Shown here one piece after another: positions 10,431 through 21,401 of a stretch of 64,000 nucleotides of DNA. The DNA is taken from assembly GCA_951802425.1 (NCBI GenBank), contig OX637806.1, positions 186,001 to 250,000 of the forward strand, in the 5' to 3' direction. Position 1 is the first letter of the stretch, and the number at the start of each line of letters is the position of its first letter. The notes beneath the pieces are model-generated. The model made no database searches. It was not told the origin of the DNA and worked only from the letters and a program-made list of their open reading frames with translations. A program made the position numbers and the translations under genes. This stretch comes from Clavaria fumosa. Lineage: Eukaryota; Basidiomycota; Agaricomycetes; Agaricales; Clavariaceae.

Positions 10431-12513
10431 ATGGTCTCTGCTTTTATCAAACAACACGAAACCGAAACCAACAAGGACGAGAACGAGGTTGCGCGAGAAA
10501 TGCGCATTTTCGACGCAACGGAACCCAGGATCAACTTGGGGATCCTAGAAGATGCGCTGACCCGTCAAAAGGTTGAACAGGCGCGATGTGCGCATTCCCG
10601 AGAGGAGGTCGCGAAGCGCGAAAATAAGAACAAGGTCGCAAGTCCCAACAAGGCGAGGGACAACGTCGCAGGCCCTAGCGGGTCAATGGAGAACGTTGCG
10701 GGCCCTAGTGGAGTAAGGGGCAAAGTCGCGGGCAGAGCTGACCCGTTGCCCGCGGACTTCCTGAGGGCATGGAAGAAAATTGGGTCAGCGAGGGAGAATA
10801 AGGAATGGAACGAGAGGGAGTGAGAGGTGCGTAGCAGTATTTCTCGTTTCCATTTGTTTTCTAATTGTTGTGTCAAAGGATTGTGACAATTGTGTCGCAA
10901 AGGGCCGACAGTGTGAGCGCAGCACTGCCGGCAAGTGTCATCAGTGCGCAGAAGACCACGGAAAGTGCTCGTGGGTTCAAGAATTCCGTCGATGGCGTGT
11001 CAAAAATGAATACGGATGGGATGACGCGTGAGTCGACGAGGCGCTGAAACGCGCCGAGGGATCGGAAACGATGGGTATGGCGACGCCCAAGGTCGTGAGT
11101 CGAGTGGGGGGAAAGCTCCCCATCCTTCCGGTTCCGGAAACCCCTACGCAAGTAGGGCGCGGAAAACGAACAAGGGCAAGGTCGCGGTCGCCGACGCCAG
11201 GTCCTTCGACGTCGAGGAGGCGAGTCGCGGACGTACCAGAAACAGAGACGGAGGTGGAGGAAGATGCGCTGGTGCGACTGACGAATGTCGTGAAGGTTCG
11301 CGCGGAGAAGGCGCAGATTCTGGCAACCCCGGGAGAGAAGGGGTGGCTGCTTCGGAGGGTGATGGACTGTGAGGAAGAAGTGAAGATCCTTCAAGGGCGG
11401 TTGGATGTAAGGGCGACGAAGGAGCGCTGGCTGGAGGGGAGGTTGAAGAAAAGCGAGGAGGAGGTGAAGCGATTGAAGGCGGTCACGACAACAGTGCGAA
11501 CGAAGGTGGCGACATCGTCACATGAGTCCGGAACGAGAGAGGAGGTGGAAAGGGAACTCGCGACGTTGAGACAGCAGGTCGCGGAGCCCTCGAAGAAGAC
11601 GTTGTGGGTGGAGAAGTCCGACAAGGAAGTGGAGTTGGAAAGAGAGTTGGCGGCGGTAAAACGCGAGTTGGAGGAGGTGCGGAAAAGCACAAAAGGTGAG
11701 TTTTCTTTATGCTTGGAAACTTTTTTACTGAACTTGCGCGTCTGTAGGAAAAAGCAGAGAGGTCCAGGAAGTGCGAGTGGATTCGCTGAAGGCATCCGCA
11801 TCCAGGGGGTTGGATGTGAAGGTCGCGGAGTTGACGGCGCAGAAGGAGGAGGTGGAGAAAGATTTTGAGGCTCTCCATGGGGAGTGGGAAGGTAAGTAAT
11901 TGTTTAGTTTTACCATGTTATAAACTGATTTCCTTTGTTTACTCAGACCAGGAAACCAAGTTGAGGGAGGCGCGCCGTGAGGTGAAGGAATTGGAGAAGG
12001 AAAAAGAGGGTAAGTCAATGGTCGCGAGTATAAAATGACTTAATTCAGCGTTTTATAGTATTAGTCGCGACTGTGGAGAGGATGGAGGAGGAGTTGTCAG
12101 TGTCGAGGGAGCAGTCGCAAGGTAAGTGGTCGCGAGTTTCATATTCTTAATGATAAGCTAACGGTTTGTTTCTAGAATTACGTGACCAATGCGGGAGTAT
12201 GGTTGGTGAGCTCCGCGAGGCTCGCTTTCGAGGACAGCAAGGCCTCGAGACGGTCTTCTTCGCCTACGAAGACCTCTTGATGAAGTCGCTGAAAGAACTC
12301 CCATCGTGGGTGGAAAAGTGGGTGAAGCAGGAGCAGCGTCGCGTGAGGAGGGAGTTGTTGGATATTCCGAGGGTGGACAATTGGGGTTTTGAGTTGAAGG
12401 CTCCCGAGGCTGGGGAGGAGGAGAAGGGGGAAAAGGAAAAAGTCGCGAGTGTGGAAGGCGGGGAAGGAGCAGAAGGGTCGCGAAAGGGGAAGGAAAAAGC
12501 TCGCGACCAGTAG
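10431..12513 (+). pseudogene. Antisense accessory gene, Zn2Cys6 + coiled coil, family 1 copy 1
   Basis: It lies between pol and the 3' LTR, on the strand opposite pol. The start has a strong context (ACCACCATGG). Exon 1 runs to about 10820. The next exon carries Cys in the spacing C-x2-C-x6-C-x7-C-x2-C-x6-C (10882-10968), which fits a fungal Zn(II)2Cys6 cluster. Then come a Pro/Arg-rich linker and a long Glu/Lys/Arg heptad-like region split by introns starting about 11696, 11892, 12009 and 12121, all with GTRAG donors and YAG acceptors. The exon 1/2 junction does not join cleanly in frame with consensus sites. A TGA at 11029-11031 replaces CGA present in the sister copy, so this copy is broken. 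Function is unknown; DNA binding is suggested by the cysteine cluster. Confidence 0.75.
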
Positions 12514-12612
12514 ATAAAAATTTTCTTGTTGTATTTTTATTGCGTATATATGAATTGCTGTGAAGTCCGAAGTGAGAAAGTGAAGAAAAAAAGGAGAAAG
12601 AGGCGAGGAAAT

Positions 12613-14216
12613 TTATTGAGTTGCGCGAGTTGCGCGAGGTTTTTCTGGGTAGGTCGCGTGGAAGTCCTGGAGGAGTTCCTTCGATCCGGAAAGTGACTCT
12701 ATTGGTTCCCAGGTGTCGTCCTCGGGTCCGTAACCTTCCCAACGTACGAGGTAGAGCACTTTCCTACCCCTCCTTCGAGAATCTAGTATGTCGGTGACTT
12801 CATAATGTTGTTCGCCATCGACCTCGATAGGGGGCGGGGGTTGCTGTTGCCACTGGGGGAAAGCGTCGTCATAGACCTTCTCGAGTAACGAAACGTGGAA
12901 AACGTCGTGAATTTCTCGCATCGATTTCGGTAACTGGAGACGATATGCGTGAGTCGAAACTTTTGCGAGTATGGGGAAAGGTCCGGCTCGTTTCAAGTCC
13001 AGTTTCTTCATTGGTCTCTTCGTCTTCACATTCCGCAAATCTAACCACACTCTTGTTCCTTCCTTCCAATCCAGCGTAGTCTCTCTCTTCAGATCCGCAA
13101 AGCGCAAGTAGGCCTCGTTCGCGACCTTGAGTTGGTCTCGTAGATGCTGGTGAAGCGTCCTGAGATCGGTCACGAACATATGAGCTTCGTGCGCGGGTAC
13201 GTCGTCGAGAGAAATCGTGAGTCTAGGGTGGTATCCCTTGTTCGTGAAGAACGGGGAGACACCAGTCGCGCTGTGGGGGGTGTTGTTGTATACGAACTCG
13301 GCGAGCGGAAGTTGGTGGGTCCAGTCGTCCTGTTGGTAGTTCGTATAGATTCATATATATTGCTCCAAGATCTGGTTGACTCGTTCGGTTTGTCCGTCGG
13401 TCTCAGGATGATAGGCTGTGGAAAGATTTGAAGTAATATCCAAAGCCTGACATAACGAAGACCAAAACTTAGAAATGAATAATCTTCCTCTATCCGACAC
13501 TATGTCCGCGGGTAGCCCATGCTTTGAGAAGACGTGGGTGACGAAATGTTGAGTTAACTCTTTCGCGGTGTCGGTAGTGTTGGTGGAGATAAAGATTGCT
13601 TGTTTCGTAAGTCGGCAGACGACAACAAGAATCGAGTCAAAGGTCGCGGAGAGGGGGAGGGCTTCGATATGGTCCATTGAAATCGAAGACCAAGGTCGCT
13701 CACCTATGGGCAAGGGTTTGAGGAGTCCGTAGGGTTTGTGCCGGACGGGTTTTGCCCTTGCGCAGGTGTGACAACCACGGATGTAGACGGTTACATCCTT
13801 TCGGAGTCCTGGCCAGAAAAACAACCTGTTTATTAGCTGGGTTGTCTTTCTTATACCTGGATGTCCTCGTAGTTTGTGGTCGTGATTGGAGCATAAGATA
13901 TCGAATCGGAGGGAGTCGTGATCGGGGACGTATATTTTACCGTTACGAAGTAGTAGTGAGCTGTCGGGCGAGAGCGAGAACACCTTGTCACGACCTTGTG
14001 AAGCGCCCTGTGATTTCTTGGAGAAGTAGGAGTCGTGAGGGGCATGTCGAATTCGCAAAATCAGGGCTTCTTCGTTGAGGATAATGGTTGCTCGAAGTAG
14101 TTCCAGCGGTATCGCGACCTTGTTGTTTTGCGCATTAGTCGTGGGTTGGTCAGACTTCTTCGGGTAGACGTCGGGTCGTCGCGTGAGGGCATCTGGCTTC
14201 GCGCCTAACTTTCCTG
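12613..14216 (-). pseudogene. pol: Family-1 pol 3' part: integrase and chromodomain
   Basis: Reading on the minus strand it has the His-Cys finger (HDHKLRGHPG...CHTCARAK), then core motifs SMDHIEALP, IVSDRG and QTERVNQ with the D, D, E residues. The C-terminal chromodomain has YLVRWEGYGPEDDTWEP. The frame is broken once by TGA near 13350 where the sister copy has CGA. The N-terminal side stops at 14217, where an LTR in the opposite orientation begins. The remaining half of this pol is found, inverted, at 15766-19824. Confidence 0.85.
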
Positions 14217-14221
14217 CTCGA
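14217..14221. other. Internal target duplication CTCGA (partner TCGAG at 19820-19824)
   Basis: CTCGA precedes LTR B. Its reverse complement TCGAG precedes LTR C at 19820-19824. In the uninterrupted sister pol the same bases occur once (25165-25169). Opposite orientation of the two copies is what an inversion after a normal 5-bp-duplicating insertion would leave. Confidence 0.85.
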
Positions 14222-15709
14222 TGTCAGGACCCATTCATTTTTCCTTTACCCAAGCCGACTCCACCAACATCTACGGCCCTCCCGATGACCCTCTACCACC
14301 TCGCGTACCCCTCTACCCACTTCCGAAACCCGCTATCTCCTTCCGGAAACCTCTCCAACCTCCCCCGCGCTCACACGACACTCGCGACCACCATGCTGTA
14401 CTCGCGACACTTCCTACTACTTCACCCTACGCGCATACTTCGCCCAGATCCACCAATCCTATGCGCGACACACTGATACGCATCTACTTCCACCAGCACA
14501 TGACTTGCCGAGCGGCACCCCCGGCGCTACCACTACCAGCGCCAATACGTTACCAGCGTTACGACCGTTACTTGTGTTACCAGTGTTACCCACGTGACTA
14601 CCCGCCCGTAGGTCACCTGCGTCACTAGCGTCACCCACGTGATCACTCTTATGACCTTGCGACCTTAACACTCAAATGCACCACCAACGGTCAGCTGTAT
14701 GAACACTTCAAATATGCGTCCCTTCTTCTCCTCAGTCGTCTATAATTACATTACTTATGATCCGAGAATCCCTCTGTAGTTATAGCAACGTATATACTTA
14801 TTTAACTAGGTCGCGACCCGTGACAGGTCATCTTCGCGACCTTACCTATGCATACCTAACCCCTCGCGACCTTAGTAGAATACGCACCCAGTCACTTTAC
14901 GACTAAACATACCCCGTACTACTATAGTCTTGTCGCCTGGCAACCTCTGTACTTTCCCTTTTTCGTTATACTCTCTCTACGTATGTATATAAGGTCTCGC
15001 ATGTACTTATGGTACTCCAGACTTGACATTGACGCACATTGGTTTAAGCTTGAGGCTAGTACGCCCTTTGAGCTTGGAACCATCATGATTGATAGGTCTT
15101 GTCTCTCTTGGTGACCACAAGATCGCCAAGACACACTCTACTCTGTTCTAACTCATCCTCTGCGCTCCTACAACTTGCGCGATCTAAGTATTCTCTATCA
15201 TTCATCTTGGTACTGATCTTGGAACCCTACAGGTTCACCCATCGGTTGGCAAAGTCATCGCCTTCACCGACACATTTCTCAACACCGTCGCGACCACCGT
15301 GACCCTTCCAACATTGTCTATTTCTTTCACCTTGTCTTTTTCCTTCTCTACGCTTCGTCGGTCGACCTCGCGACCTTCTCAGCATTGTCACTTTCTCCCA
15401 CCTTGTCTATTCCTTTCTTCACGCTTCGTTGGTCGACTTCGCGACCCTCTCAGCGTCACCCATTTCCCCCCTCCTCGTCAATTACCTCCTTTACGCTTCG
15501 TTTACCGACTTCGCGACCTTCCCAATGACGTCTTCCTCCTCTATACTTGTCTTTCTTCGCTCTTACATCTTCTCAGACGTCTTCGTGACCTTCCGGGACC
15601 GAGCATTCTCGACTGTGCTCAACAGTTGATTGGTCTTAGCAAGTTTCCAGCATAGGTCACCAACAAGTCGATCTCTGACACTATTATTGAGACGGGACAG
15701 GCCCTAACA
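14222..15709 (+). repeat. Family-1 LTR B (5' LTR of the inner element)
   Basis: 1488 bp, TGTCAGG..CCTAACA. A TATA-like TATATAAG at 14986-14993 lies 33 bp before AGACTTGACATT (15019-15030), the predicted transcript start. In other copies this start reads AGACTTGATATT. Direct GTAAC/GTTAC-type motifs cluster around 14540-14640. TCGCGA motifs are frequent. Confidence 0.9.
14986..15030 (+). promoter_or_regulatory. LTR promoter: TATA box and predicted transcript start
   Basis: TATATAAG (14986-14993) stands 33 bp upstream of A15019. The first 12 bases of the predicted transcript match, with one change, the complement of the primer site at 15711-15722. The start is inferred from spacing and complementarity, not measured. 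Confidence 0.6.
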
Positions 15710-15710
15710 T

Positions 15711-15722
15711 AATATCAAGTCT
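15711..15722 (+). promoter_or_regulatory. Self-complementary primer binding site (Tf1-like), family 1
   Basis: AATATCAAGTCT begins one base after the 5' LTR. It is not complementary to a tRNA 3' end (no TGG). It is the exact complement of AGACTTGATATT inside the LTR at the predicted mRNA 5' end. This is the arrangement used by Tf1/sushi elements, which prime from their own RNA. Confidence 0.75.
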
Positions 15723-15765
15723 CCCCCTCGCCCCACCACTCAACGCCCGGATAACACAAACTATT

Positions 15766-17769
15766 ATGTCTTCCAGTCACACTCCTCCCCAACCAACCAC
15801 TCATCACTTCCAGACATGCACAGGTAGCCGCGCGATCACTCCAATAATCTTGGAGACTACTCGCGAGCTGCCTACCACCGTTCAAGAGCGACCCGCGTCC
15901 GTCGTTCAATCACAGCCCGAAGAACCCGCCCAAATCGCACCTAGCCACGCCTCGTCCCTGCACGAAGAAGCCGAGACCCTCGTGGAGCAGCTCGGCTACC
16001 CGCGCTTCGACCGCCCTCGCCACTGTACTTACCAAATTCTCAACAATACTCGCCACCAATATGAAACCGGAACTCTCGATGAAGAATTAGCGTATCTCAT
16101 TGAGACGACAAATCTCTATGAGGCATTGGTATGATTAATGGATGGATTCTGAGCTAACCCGCAGAACCGACTCTACGAGAGTCAACATCAATATCCAGGC
16201 ACTACCGACCGAGGAGCCCTGTCTCCCCCCGACCTGGATACTCCCTCGTGACCTCTGAGAGTCGCCCAGCCTACGAGAGGACCCCGAGACATGGCCCCAC
16301 TTTTCCAAGTCGCGGCACAATCCCTGCAGAACTTTGCCAACCCTGCCGCGCCCGACGAGCGACCAGCCATTGTCTCCAGGATCCCAAGGTACACTGCCCC
16401 TCGCAGTAGCTGGCCTACGTGGACGCAGCCAGCCACTACTCCGAGTAGGGCGCTCCCTCGCGACCCTATAGGGACCGAAGCAACGCTTCAACCTGCCCTT
16501 CGCCTCGAGATTCCGGTCGAGCCCTTCTGCATTCCACAACTGGAAGTGCGACCAGTACCCCAGATGGAGACGCGACCAGCATCTCGCCCTCCATCACAGA
16601 CTGAAGCCCCGCAGGTCCCTCCGGTCCCCCCTATGCCCCCACACCCCGCCGCCGCGCTTCGAGATGAGGCGCCTGGAACCCACCATCACCACTACTATTA
16701 CCAGGCCCCTCCCTCCGAAGGACCATCGGCCTGAGACACCTTCGCTCGAGAATCCAAGCTCGACACCAGGCGTCCCGAACTGTTCAATGGTCGTGACCGA
16801 CGCAAGTGGAAACCTTTCGTCACGGAATGCCTAATGACTTTCTTCGCCAAGCCCGTAACCTTCCAAGGAGATCACGAGAGGGTTACTTTCGCTGCCTCTT
16901 ACCTCACGGACACCGCGCAGAGCCACTACACCTCCCTCCTTCAATTCAATGCCAAACACCTGGCTCTACATTCCTGGGAAGGATTCATCCACGAGTTTGG
17001 AGGGATGTTTGGAGTGGTCAACACGCAGATTGAAGCCGACCAGAACCTTCGCTTGTTGCAGATGGGCGAAAACGAACGGTTTTCGAACCACATCATCCGT
17101 TTCGAGTCCTTCGCTTTCGAATCCAACTGGAATTCGGCCGCCTTGCAATCAGAGCTCTACCGCTCGATGTCCACGCGTATTAAAGAGGCCATGAAAGTCA
17201 TTCCACGACCTACGACATATCAGGAACTTCGCGATTTAGCCATGCAGATTGACCAGAGACACTGGGAATATGAGAGTGAGACTTGCCGAACTCAATTCCG
17301 TGCTAACCCTCCTGCTCCCCGTCCCCCTGTTCAACAAGGTGGAAATCGCCCCTTGGCTCAACAAGGCGGAAATCGCAATTACCAAGTGACGTCGCGACCT
17401 TACCCCGCCGCTGGAAATAATCCTATGATGCCCCGACCAGCCGCAGGGAATCCCGCGACTTCACCATGACCCGCCAATCTGCCTCGCCAGCTAAATCCAA
17501 ATCCGAACCCGCCCTATGTCCCCCTCAGCGATGAGGAATGAGAACGTCATCATCAGGGAAATCTTTGTTTGAGATGTGGAAAACCGGGACATTACAGCGT
17601 TGCATGCCCTGATCGACGATTAGCCGGACGAGCCGTCTTCATGCTAGAGGAAGGAGAGGAAGAGATCCAGGAAGAGTACGAAGTTGAGGAAGAGGTAGAA
17701 GAGGATGTGGATGACCCGCACGAAGAGTTAAACGAGGAAGCAACTCAGGAGCTTCCGGGGGAACTCTGA
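15766..17769 (+). pseudogene. gag: Family-1 gag (inner copy, inverted)
   Basis: It starts MSSSHTPPQPTTHH and has a Pro-rich N-terminal region. A capsid-like domain of the retrotransposon gag type begins near FNGRDRRKWKPFVTECL. A CCHC zinc knuckle CLRCGKPGHYSVAC and a Glu-rich tail follow. Premature stops are TGA at sites where the sister gag (41795-43745) has CGA, for example near 16134, 16250, 16732, 17467 and 17538, so the copy is inactive. In the intact form it would assemble the virus-like particle in the cytoplasm. The tail overlaps the -1 frameshift signal. Confidence 0.85.
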
Positions 17770-17771
17770 GT
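17727..17771 (+). promoter_or_regulatory. -1 frameshift signal: GTTAAAC plus H-type pseudoknot
   Basis: In the gag frame the heptamer reads G TTA AAC (17727-17733), a slippery sequence known from arteriviruses. Pol continues in the -1 frame. Downstream, GGAAGC (17736-17741) pairs with GCTTCC (17751-17756). ACTCAG (17743-17748) pairs with CTGAGT (17766-17771). Connecting loops are 1, 2 and 9 nt, the geometry of a compact H-type pseudoknot. The spacer to the stem is only 2 nt, shorter than usual. The second family-1 copy keeps the heptamer and both stems. Confidence 0.65.
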
Positions 17772-19824
17772 CGCGACAATCCAACCCCCATACTCGCACG
17801 GGCCGCGACTAGTTCCTCTTCCCCTCAATTTCCTCGCGACCTTTCTAATACTCCCATTGCTTCCCAGTCTTCCCAATCCTTCCTCATAAAGACACAAATA
17901 CCAGATTTCAGCTCGATTCCCTTAAATACTCTTGTTGATTGCAGCGCATCAATGAATTTCATCGATTTCACCCTCGCAAACTCCCGTCCAAACCTCCTAA
18001 TGCCACTTCCGCAACCTCTACCGCTTCAATACTTCGACGGAAGTTCCTCCAGCTCCAATATAACCCACTACGTCCACGCTAATACGAAATTCACTGACGA
18101 TACTATCCAATCCATTAAATTCCTCATCACTAAAACTCATCCTCTCACTCCTGTGGTTCTAGGGCTCGATTGGTTGTGAACCTGGAACCCTAGGATCGAT
18201 TGGACCAACCTCACTTTTAGTTTCGGACAGACAGCCTGCTCTGCGACTATCCCTCTCACTCTTCTGGACGCGAAACCCCCGAGTAAACCTTCCCCTGACC
18301 TCGCAAACTCGACACCAAAACCCTCTAAACCCACGCGAGTTCAATTGGTCAAGGCCACCATGCTTCGTCGATTGGAACAACAAGGAGAATTTATAGGTCT
18401 CCTATACTTCCAACCTGCGAGCCACCCCTACGACGACGAATCCATACTCGTGAGTTCCGCGACCACTCAACCCCCTCCGAAACCTGAAGGAACAGTCCCG
18501 CACGAGTATCACGACTTCCTGGATGTCTTTTCTGAAGATCTAGCCTGGGAATTACCTCCGCACCGCGACTATGACCACCGAATTGAACTTGAGGAAGGCG
18601 AAACACCTCCTCACGGGAAGCTGTACAACATGTCAGAAGTGGAGTTAAAAACATTGAAAGATTATTTGGATGACATGTTGGACAAAGGCTTCATTTGGCC
18701 GTCGAAATCCCCCGCAGGTGCACCGGTACTCTTTGCGAAGAAGAAAGATGGAAGCCTTCGCCTCTGCGTCGACTATCGAGGTCTCAACAAAATCACCCGC
18801 AAAAATCGCTACCCTATTCCTCGAATTGAGACCCTCGTCGACCAATTACGCTCGGCCAAAATCTACTCGAAGATTGACCTCCATGTTGGGTATAACAACG
18901 TGAGGATAGCTGAAGGAGACGAGTGGAAAACTGTGTTCCGCACTCGCTACGGCGCGTTCGAATATCTTGTCATGCCGTTTGGACTCACGAACGCACCCGC
19001 AACCTTTCAGCACCTTATGAACGATATCTTTCACAATCTGGTCGACGTCAATGTAGTAGTCTACCTCGACGACATCTTAATCTACTCAGACAACCTCGAA
19101 CAGCATCGCGACCACGTCCGAGAGGTCCTACGACGTCTATGCAAGGCAGACTTACATGCACGACCTGAGAAGTGTGATTTCCACACCACGATGGTCGAAT
19201 ACCTTGGAGTTATAGTGTCCCCCAACGGAATTGCCATGGATCCTTCAAAAATACAGGCCATTCTAAGTTGGCCCATACCCACGAAGATCCGCGACCTTCA
19301 GAGCTTTTTAGGCTTTGCTAATTTCTATCGAAGATTCATAGATAACTATTCCGGCATCGTTATTCCACTTATGCGACTCCTCCGCAAGGACACGCCTTGG
19401 AAGTGGAGCCCACGATGCCAAGAAGTCTTCGATATCCTCAAACAAGCCTTTACCGAAGCTCCCGTCCTCCAGCACTACAACTCCGACCACCCCATGACCC
19501 TCGAATGCGATGCTTCCGACTACGCCATAGCGGCCATTCTCTCCCAAACCGATCCCGCGACTAACGAGCTACGTCCCATCGCTTTCCACGCATGTACAAT
19601 GATCGCCACAGAGCTCAACTACGACATTTACGACAAAGAGCTCCTCGCGATACACGATGCGTTCAAGCAATGGAGAGCGTACCTCAAAGGTGCGCGATAC
19701 CAAATTCAGGTCTTTTCAGACCACAACAACCTACAATATTTCACCACCACGAAGCAACTCAGCCACCGACAAGCCCGCTGGGCAGAGTATCTTTCCAGTT
19801 TCGATTATATTATTCATTATCGAG
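17734..19824 (+). pseudogene. pol: Family-1 pol 5' part: protease, reverse transcriptase, RNase H (inverted half)
   Basis: The -1 frame runs from the overlap with gag. The protease motif reads TLVDCSAS, with Cys in the position usually occupied by Ser or Thr (D-S/T-G-A). Reverse transcriptase has FAKKKDGSLRLCVDYRGLN, MPFGLTNAPATFQ and VVVYLDDILIYSDN (catalytic Asp pair near 19070). RNase H begins around LECDASDYAIAAILS and stops in FDYIIHYR, cut at 19824 by LTR C. One TGA (18176-18178) replaces CGA of the sister copy. The cut end matches base for base the start of the integrase half that ends at 14221. Confidence 0.85.
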
Positions 19825-21285
19825 TGTTAGGGCCTGTCCCGTCTCGATAATAGTGTCGGAGATCAACTTGTTGGTGACCTATGCTGGAAACTCGCTAAGA
19901 CCAATCAACTGTTGAGCACAGTCGAGAATGCTCGGTCCCGGAAGGTCGCGAAGACATCTGAGAAGATGTAAGAGCGAAGAAAGACAAGTATAGAGGAGGA
20001 AGACATCGTTGGGAAGGTCGCGAAGTCGGTAAACGAAGCGTAAAGGAGGTAATTGACGAGGAGGGGGGAAATGGGTGATGCTGAGAGGGTCGCGAAGTTG
20101 ACCAACGAAGCGTGAAGAAAGGAATAGATGAGGTGGGAGAAAGTGACAACGTTGAGAAGGTCGCGAGGTCGACCGACGAAGCATAGAGAAGGAAAAAGAC
20201 AAGGTGAAAGAAATAGACAATGTTGGAAGGGTCGCGGTGGTCACGACAGTGTTGAGAAATGTGTCGGTGAAGGCGATGACTTTGCCAACCGACGGGTGAA
20301 CCTGTAGGGTTCCAAGATCAGTACCAAGACAAATGATAGAGAATACTTAGATCGCACAAGTTGTAGGAGCGCAGAGGATGAGTTAGAACAGAGTAGAGTG
20401 TGTCTTGGCGATCTTGTGGTCACCAAGAGAGACAAGACCTATCAATCACGATGGTTCCAAGCTCAAAGGGCATACTAGCCTCAAGCTTAAACCAATGTGC
20501 GTCAATGTCAAGTCTGGAGTACCATAAGTACATGCGAGACCTTATATACATATGTAGAGAGAGTATAACGAAAAAGGGAAAGTACAGAGGTTGCCAGGCG
20601 ACAAGACTATAGTAGTACGGGGTAAGTTTAGTTGTAAAGTGACTGGGCGCATATTCTACTAAGGTCGCGAGGGGTTAGGTATGCATAGGTAAGGTCGCGA
20701 AGATGACCTGTCATGGGTCGCGACCTAGTTAAATAAGTATATACGTTGCTATAACTACGGAGGGATTCTCAGATCATAAGTAATGTAATTATAGACGACT
20801 GAGGAGAAGAAGGGACGCATATTTGAAGTGTTCATACAGCTGACCGTTGGTGGTGCATTTGAGTGTTAAGGTCGCAAGGTCATAAGAGTGATCACGTGGG
20901 TGACGCTAGTGATGCAGGTGACCTACGGGCGGGTAGTCACATGGGTAACGCTGGTAACGTATTGGCGCTGGTAGTGGTAGCGCCGGGGGTGCCGCTCGGC
21001 AAGTCACGTGCTGGTGGAAGTAGACGGGTATCAGTGTGTCGCACGTAGGATTGGTGGATCCGGGCGAAGTATGCACATAGGGTGAAGTAGTAGGAAGTGT
21101 CGCGAGTACAGCATGGTGGTCGCGAGTGTCGTGTGAGCGTGGGGGAGGTTGGAGAGGTTTCCGGAAGGAGATAGCGGGTTTCGGAAGTGGGTAGAGGGGT
21201 ATGCGAGGTGGTAGAGGGTCGTCGGGAGGGCCGTAGATGTTGGTGGAGTCGGCTTGGGTAAAGGAAAAATGAATGGGTCCTGACA
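19825..21285 (-). repeat. Family-1 LTR C (3' LTR of the inner element)
   Basis: 1461 bp, TGTTAGG..CCTGACA on the plus strand. It shares private variants with LTR B, supporting that these two are one pair. I count nine exact TCGCGA sites in it. The polypurine tract is at 21289-21298. Confidence 0.9.
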
Positions 21286-21401
21286 TTACCCCCCCTTCAA
21301 GCCTCGAGCCCTGCGAGAGTGGAGATCACGTGATGATTAGTCAGCGCGATGTTTGTTGATCAGGTCATGACACCCGAAATTTTTCTCTAAGTCCAACCAC
21401 C

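Noticed and set aside
15710..15730. tRNA primer binding site next to the family-1 LTR
   Set aside because: No TGG-initiated tRNA complement is present; the self-complementary match to the LTR explains the sequence better.
8855..19824. Two independent truncated elements meeting at 14221/14222
   Set aside because: The cut ends fit together exactly, share a 5-bp duplication and the LTR pairing fits a nested insertion plus inversion, so independent truncation is unnecessary.
14217..19824. Auto-integration of a single cDNA as the cause of the inversion
   Set aside because: It would also give an inverted half with 5-bp duplications, but it does not explain two distinguishable LTR pairs and a second full set of gag-pol within one outer duplication.
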